Shown here one piece after another: positions 61,014-64,000 of a stretch of 64,000 nucleotides of DNA. Within the stretch, counting starts at the first letter, position 1, and each line of letters starts with the position of its first letter. Location: NCBI GenBank assembly GCA_963169355.1, contig CAUJCR010000008.1:93978-157977 (forward strand). Reading direction: 5' to 3'. The translations under genes were made by a program, and so were the position numbers. A model generated the notes under the pieces. It worked only from the letters and a program-made list of their open reading frames with translations, was not told where the DNA came from and made no database searches. The stretch is from Bacteroidota bacterium. Its GTDB lineage: Bacteria > Bacteroidota > Bacteroidia > B-17B0 > Aurantibacillaceae.

Positions 61014-61667
61014 TTATGGCGCAAGACGTTCTATCTTCCACTCATTATTTTGCAAAGTATAAATCATTCTATCATGTAAACGGCTCATGCGCCCTTGCCA
61101 AAACTCATAATAATTTGCCTTTACAATATATCCACCCCAAAAATCAGGGCGAGGTACTTCTTTATTTTTAAATTTCTCGGTATTTTGTTCTAGTAAAGTC
61201 AGTAACTCTTCTCTGCCTTTTATTACTTTACTTTGAGGAGAACTCCAAGCTCCAATTTTTGATTCCTCGGGACGGCTATTAAAATAATCATCGCTCTTAT
61301 CTGCATCTTCTTTTCTTACCACTACGCCTTCAATTCTAATTTGTCGTTGTAACTCAGGCCAAAAAAATAACATGCACACATGCGGGTTGGTAAAAATTTG
61401 TTCGCCTTTACGAGATTGATAATTCGTGAAAAAACAATATTCATTATTTTTAAATTCTCTCAAATATAAAATACGCGACGATGGTTTATGATACTCATCT
61501 ACCGTTGATAAGTGAAAGGCTTGTACCTCTGTTACCTCAGATTTTACAGCTTCGTTCATCCATTTTTCAAATTGTAGATCAGGTGTTTTTTCTAACATCT
61601 GTTCATTTAATTCACCCTTAGTGAAATCAGCCCTTAATTGTGAGATGTATTGACTTACCGTATTCAT
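61014..61667 (-). CDS. pdxH: Pyridoxamine 5'-phosphate oxidase
   Basis: I choose ATG 61667 (217 residues); an in-frame ATG at 61685 lies in the spacer shared with the yqgE-like gene. The product has the FMN/PLP-binding segments SSRILYLREFKNNEYCFFTN, SRKGEQIFTNPHVCMLFFWP, RPEESKIGAWSSPQS and the C-terminal EFWQGRMSRLHDRM with KIERLAP. It oxidises pyridoxamine/pyridoxine phosphate to pyridoxal phosphate. Divergent from the YqgE-like gene with a 34-bp gap. Confidence 0.95.
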   Translation of the reverse strand: MNTVSQYISQLRADFTKGELNEQMLEKTPDLQFEKWMNEAVKSEVTEVQAFHLSTVDEYHKPSSRILYLREFKNNEYCFFTNYQSRKGEQIFTNPHVCMLFFWPELQRQIRIEGVVVRKEDADKSDDYFNSRPEESKIGAWSSPQSKVIKGREELLTLLEQNTEKFKNKEVPRPDFWGGYIVKANYYEFWQGRMSRLHDRMIYTLQNNEWKIERLAP

Positions 61668-61701
61668 TTTCGTAATTTTACACAAATATAAATAGTTTAT
61701 T

Positions 61702-62247
61702 TTGATAACAGCAGGTGATATTTTAATAGCTAAACCATTTATGCAGAGCGAATATTTTTATCGTTCGGTTATTTATTTATGCGAACATAACAAGGATGGG
61801 AGTTTGGGTTTTGTACTTAATAAGCCAACAGGTTTGCTCTTAAATGATGTTTTTCCTCATCTTAAAAATGCTCATTTTCCAGTTTTTGAAGGAGGGCCTG
61901 TTTCTACCAATCAACTATTTTACACCCATACCTTAGGCACTCAACTAGCTGATAGTATAAGGGTTACAAATGATGTATATTGGGGAGGAAATTTTATGGC
62001 GCTTTGTTCGATGATAGAAAAAAATCAAATTCAAGCGCATCAAATTCGTTTTTATATTGGTTATTCTGGTTGGGGTGCCGAACAGTTAGAAGATGAAATT
62101 TTAAACGATTCTTGGTTTCATCATGCAGGAAATTATAAACAACTAACTACACAATTACCCGATAATGTGTGGGGGCAAGAAATGATAAAAATCAGCCCTA
62201 GCCATAAAGTATTTGCTGATTATGCTTTTTTTCCATCTTTAAATTAA
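61702..62247 (+). CDS. YqgE/AlgH family protein
   Basis: The 181-residue protein starts from TTG 61702 (GDILIAKPFMQSEYFYRSVI) and shows the YqgE signature CEHNKDGSLGFVLNKPTGL, FEGGPVSTNQLFYTH and GYSGWGAEQLEDEI. The function of the family is not established. Divergently arranged with pdxH, as in other Bacteroidota. Confidence 0.9.
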   Translation: MITAGDILIAKPFMQSEYFYRSVIYLCEHNKDGSLGFVLNKPTGLLLNDVFPHLKNAHFPVFEGGPVSTNQLFYTHTLGTQLADSIRVTNDVYWGGNFMALCSMIEKNQIQAHQIRFYIGYSGWGAEQLEDEILNDSWFHHAGNYKQLTTQLPDNVWGQEMIKISPSHKVFADYAFFPSLN

Positions 62248-62337
62248 TTTGGTTTTGGCTTTTGCTATGGATTGCGCATTATCATAACTTAAATTTTTTC
62301 TTCATTTCTTTTGCCTTGAAGCAAAAAAACAATAGTT

Positions 62338-62401
62338 CAAGTTTTTTTATAAAACTTTTTGTCTTGATACAAAAAGTTACAAAAAAATCAAGGCTCCTTA
62401 A
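62338..62401. repeat. Short dispersed repeat with terminator-like hairpin, copy 2
   Basis: Matches 21424-21486, with the same AACTTTTTGT-CTTGAT-ACAAAAAGTT hairpin and ATCAAGGCT tail. It follows the YqgE-like gene and may serve as its terminator. Confidence 0.75.
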
Positions 62402-62521
62402 AATTTCACTAAAATCCGCATATCATCAATCCGATTGTTCGAAGCGCTTCGCGAACAGCCCGAACAATTTTCGCACATTCCAACGCATTTGATAATATTT
62501 GATTTTTACGTGAAATTTTAA
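62398..62521. mobile_element. Second MITE-like hairpin element
   Basis: Perfect 12-bp terminal inverted repeats (TTAAAATTTCAC and GTGAAATTTTAA) bound a 124-bp sequence whose inner arms (TAAAATC / GATTTTTA; GATTGTTCG / CGAACAATTTTCG) pair imperfectly around GAAGCGCTTC, so it can fold into one long hairpin. It has no coding capacity and is unrelated to the 171-bp element. Confidence 0.6.
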
Positions 62522-62572
62522 AATGCCACAGCAGTAACCGATAAAGCATAGCGTGTAAATAAAACGGTTTTG

Positions 62573-62596
62573 GATACTTTTGGCGCCAAAAGTATC
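62573..62596. repeat. 24-bp perfect palindrome
   Basis: GATACTTTTGGC followed directly by its exact reverse complement, between the hairpin element and the RHS gene. It could act as a cruciform, a binding site or a transcript hairpin. Confidence 0.6.
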
Positions 62597-62660
62597 GTAA
62601 AAAATTTCTTTTGCCTTGAAGTAATAAAAACAAAAAAAATCATTAATTTAGATTTTGAAA

Positions 62661-64000
62661 ATGAGTATAAAAACGCACGGATACCAGCCAATTAGCTCTC
62701 GCTTCATATCCGCGCGAGCGGGACTAGATTATGCTTACACCCTACAAGGTTGGATTAAAGGCGTAAATAGTAATTTATTAACCCCCGAAACTGATATGGG
62801 AGTAGATGGCGGAAACACAACATTACCTAATGGCAATAATAACCCCAACCATCTTATTGCTCGTGATGCTTTTGGCTACACACTGGGGTATTTTGACAAC
62901 GATTATACCCCTATTGACAATAGTAAGTGGGTGCCTGCTTATAGATTTGAACCCGTTACCACCGGCAGTAGCTTAATGGCTGCCCGAAACGACTTATTTA
63001 ATGGAAACATTTCTTATATGCAAACTACTATTAGAGACATTAGCAACTACACATCTGTTGCTACGGCTACTACAGTGGTGCCTTTAATTATTGGAAACGC
63101 CTATAAATACGACCTACTTAATAGATTACACGAAGCCAACTCTTTTAACAATATACAAACCAGTGGCTCTAACATCAATACTTGGTTAAATAGTGGCGCG
63201 GTAAATAATATGTATAAAAACGCCTTTACTTACGATGCGAATGGTAACATTATTAAGCAACAACGATACGACCAAAACGGAATACTGTTTGACGACCTAA
63301 CCTACAACTACTTGTATGAAATTACTGGTGGCAGACTTCTAAAAAACCGATTGTATCATGTAAACGACAACGTAAGCAACACTACCCTACAAAACGATGA
63401 TATTGAAGACCAAGGCGTATTTAATTTTAATACAGGTAACCAAGTAGCAAACCCTATGAATTACCAAATAGTAAACCAAAACAATAATTATACTTACGAC
63501 GAAATAGGAAACCTTACTAAAGATGAAAGCGAAGAAATATTAAGTATTGCATGGACTGTGTATGGTAAACTAGATAGTATTATAAGAACACCTAATAGTA
63601 TAAAACCCGATATAAAGTTTTTATACGATGCCAGCGGAAACCGAATAGCCAAAATAGAAAAAACAAAAATTACAAGTGGCGTAGCCACAGGCTCATTAAA
63701 CCCAGAACAGTTTTGGAAAACAACCTACTATGTGCGAGACGCCCAAGGTAACGTAATGGCTACTTACAAAAGCAGCACCAATATACCAAGTGGCGGAGGC
63801 TCGCCAACCCAAAGCTATAAACTAACCGAAAGGCATATATACGGAAGCGCAAGAGTGGGCTTAGATGTAAACGAAGTAGAATTTATTGGAAACGCTGGCT
63901 TAAACCCAAGCCAAGCCCAACGCGTGTTAGGAAAAAAACAATACGAACTAAGCAACCATTTAGGGAATGTACTTACTGTTATTACCGACCGCAAAATACC
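62661..64000 (+). CDS. RHS-repeat protein, N-terminally shortened, open at window edge
   Basis: An open frame runs from ATG 62661 to the end of the window (446+ residues). It contains RHS/YD-repeat segments (DYAYTLQGWIKGVNS, FTYDANGNIIKQQRYD, YTYDEIGNLTKDE, FLYDASGNRIAKIE) and the pre-core signature YELSNHLGNVLTVITD that precedes RHS-associated toxin cores. Full proteins of this kind are usually thousands of residues with a signal peptide; here there is none, and the start lies just after repeats, so it looks like a 5'-truncated or recombination-displaced copy. Codon use is richer in C-ending codons than the neighbours. The C-terminal end is outside the window. Confidence 0.8.
   Translation, partial: MSIKTHGYQPISSRFISARAGLDYAYTLQGWIKGVNSNLLTPETDMGVDGGNTTLPNGNNNPNHLIARDAFGYTLGYFDNDYTPIDNSKWVPAYRFEPVTTGSSLMAARNDLFNGNISYMQTTIRDISNYTSVATATTVVPLIIGNAYKYDLLNRLHEANSFNNIQTSGSNINTWLNSGAVNNMYKNAFTYDANGNIIKQQRYDQNGILFDDLTYNYLYEITGGRLLKNRLYHVNDNVSNTTLQNDDIEDQGVFNFNTGNQVANPMNYQIVNQNNNYTYDEIGNLTKDESEEILSIAWTVYGKLDSIIRTPNSIKPDIKFLYDASGNRIAKIEKTKITSGVATGSLNPEQFWKTTYYVRDAQGNVMATYKSSTNIPSGGGSPTQSYKLTERHIYGSARVGLDVNEVEFIGNAGLNPSQAQRVLGKKQYELSNHLGNVLTVITDRKI

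Larger units (their letters stand above)
62248..62660. other. Repeat-rich intergenic region
   Basis: No gene is visible. It holds the sequence TTTCTTTTGCCTTGAAG twice (near 62307 and 62607), copy 2 of a short hairpin repeat (62338-62401), a 124-bp hairpin element (62398-62521) and a 24-bp perfect palindrome (62573-62596). Confidence 0.7.

Noticed and set aside
62409..62633. 74-codon minus-strand frame
   Set aside because: It lies within the hairpin repeats and palindrome and has no coding character.

Overview
The window is AT-rich DNA from a member of the Bacteroidota. The evidence is a PorP/SprF protein beside a giant SprB-repeat adhesin with a type IX (type B) sorting domain, a DarA-like protein, RHS and DUF3109 genes, and promoters of the TAnnTTTG type (for example before tRNA-Leu and rimP). 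I cannot name the genus.

Layout. (1) About 1-13.57 kb is an integrated mobile element. Its left end lies outside the window. Its right end carries a large serine recombinase whose reading frame runs into the terminator and body of tRNA-Ala(GGC). The element has a leftward membrane/structural module (transglutaminase-like protein, LEA-like protein, small membrane protein), two paralogous small DNA-binding proteins, an ion channel and an XRE-ImmA protein with an altered zinc motif. It also has a complete SDP-type toxin cassette (DCC oxidoreductase, then SdpC-, SdpA-, SdpB- and SdpI-like proteins and a CPBP protease) and three separate arrays of 10-12 bp phased repeats. (2) 13.6-21.4 kb is housekeeping: rimP-nusA-infB, then acpP-fabF-rnc. 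(3) 21.4-26.2 kb has a hairpin repeat element, a type IIG restriction-modification enzyme with a small partner ending in a clamp-binding-like motif, and an unknown gene. (4) 26.3-45.8 kb holds psd, porP/sprF, the 3430-residue SprB-like adhesin, a NUDIX gene, a KdsC-like phosphatase, a DUF2520 protein, prolyl oligopeptidase, acyl-CoA carboxylase beta and a DEAD-box helicase. (5) 46-53.6 kb, beside tRNA-Leu(UAG), is an accessory island. It contains a retron (reverse transcriptase, a recognisable msr-msd RNA with 11-bp a1/a2 repeats, and a DnaB-like ATPase directly upstream), a DUF488-DUF488-dual-OB operon, a DUF2442/DUF4160 pair, a decayed YhcG-type nuclease gene and a beta-barrel gene. Its modules are separated by copies of a ~148-bp repeat. 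(6) 53.6-64 kb is core again (GT9, TatD, UbiA-like, TonB, DarA-like, DUF3109, arginase family, pdxH, YqgE), ending in a repeat cluster and the start of an N-terminally shortened RHS gene that runs off the window.

The two systems I rate most interesting are the retron paired with a DnaB-like protein whose ncRNA lies between the two genes, and the Bacteroidota SDP-type toxin cassette on the mobile element. Two neighbouring island proteins also end in tails resembling the SSB C-terminal tip (DIPPF and, after correcting one frameshift, DDLPF). All functional statements rest on motif recognition by eye; no database search was run.
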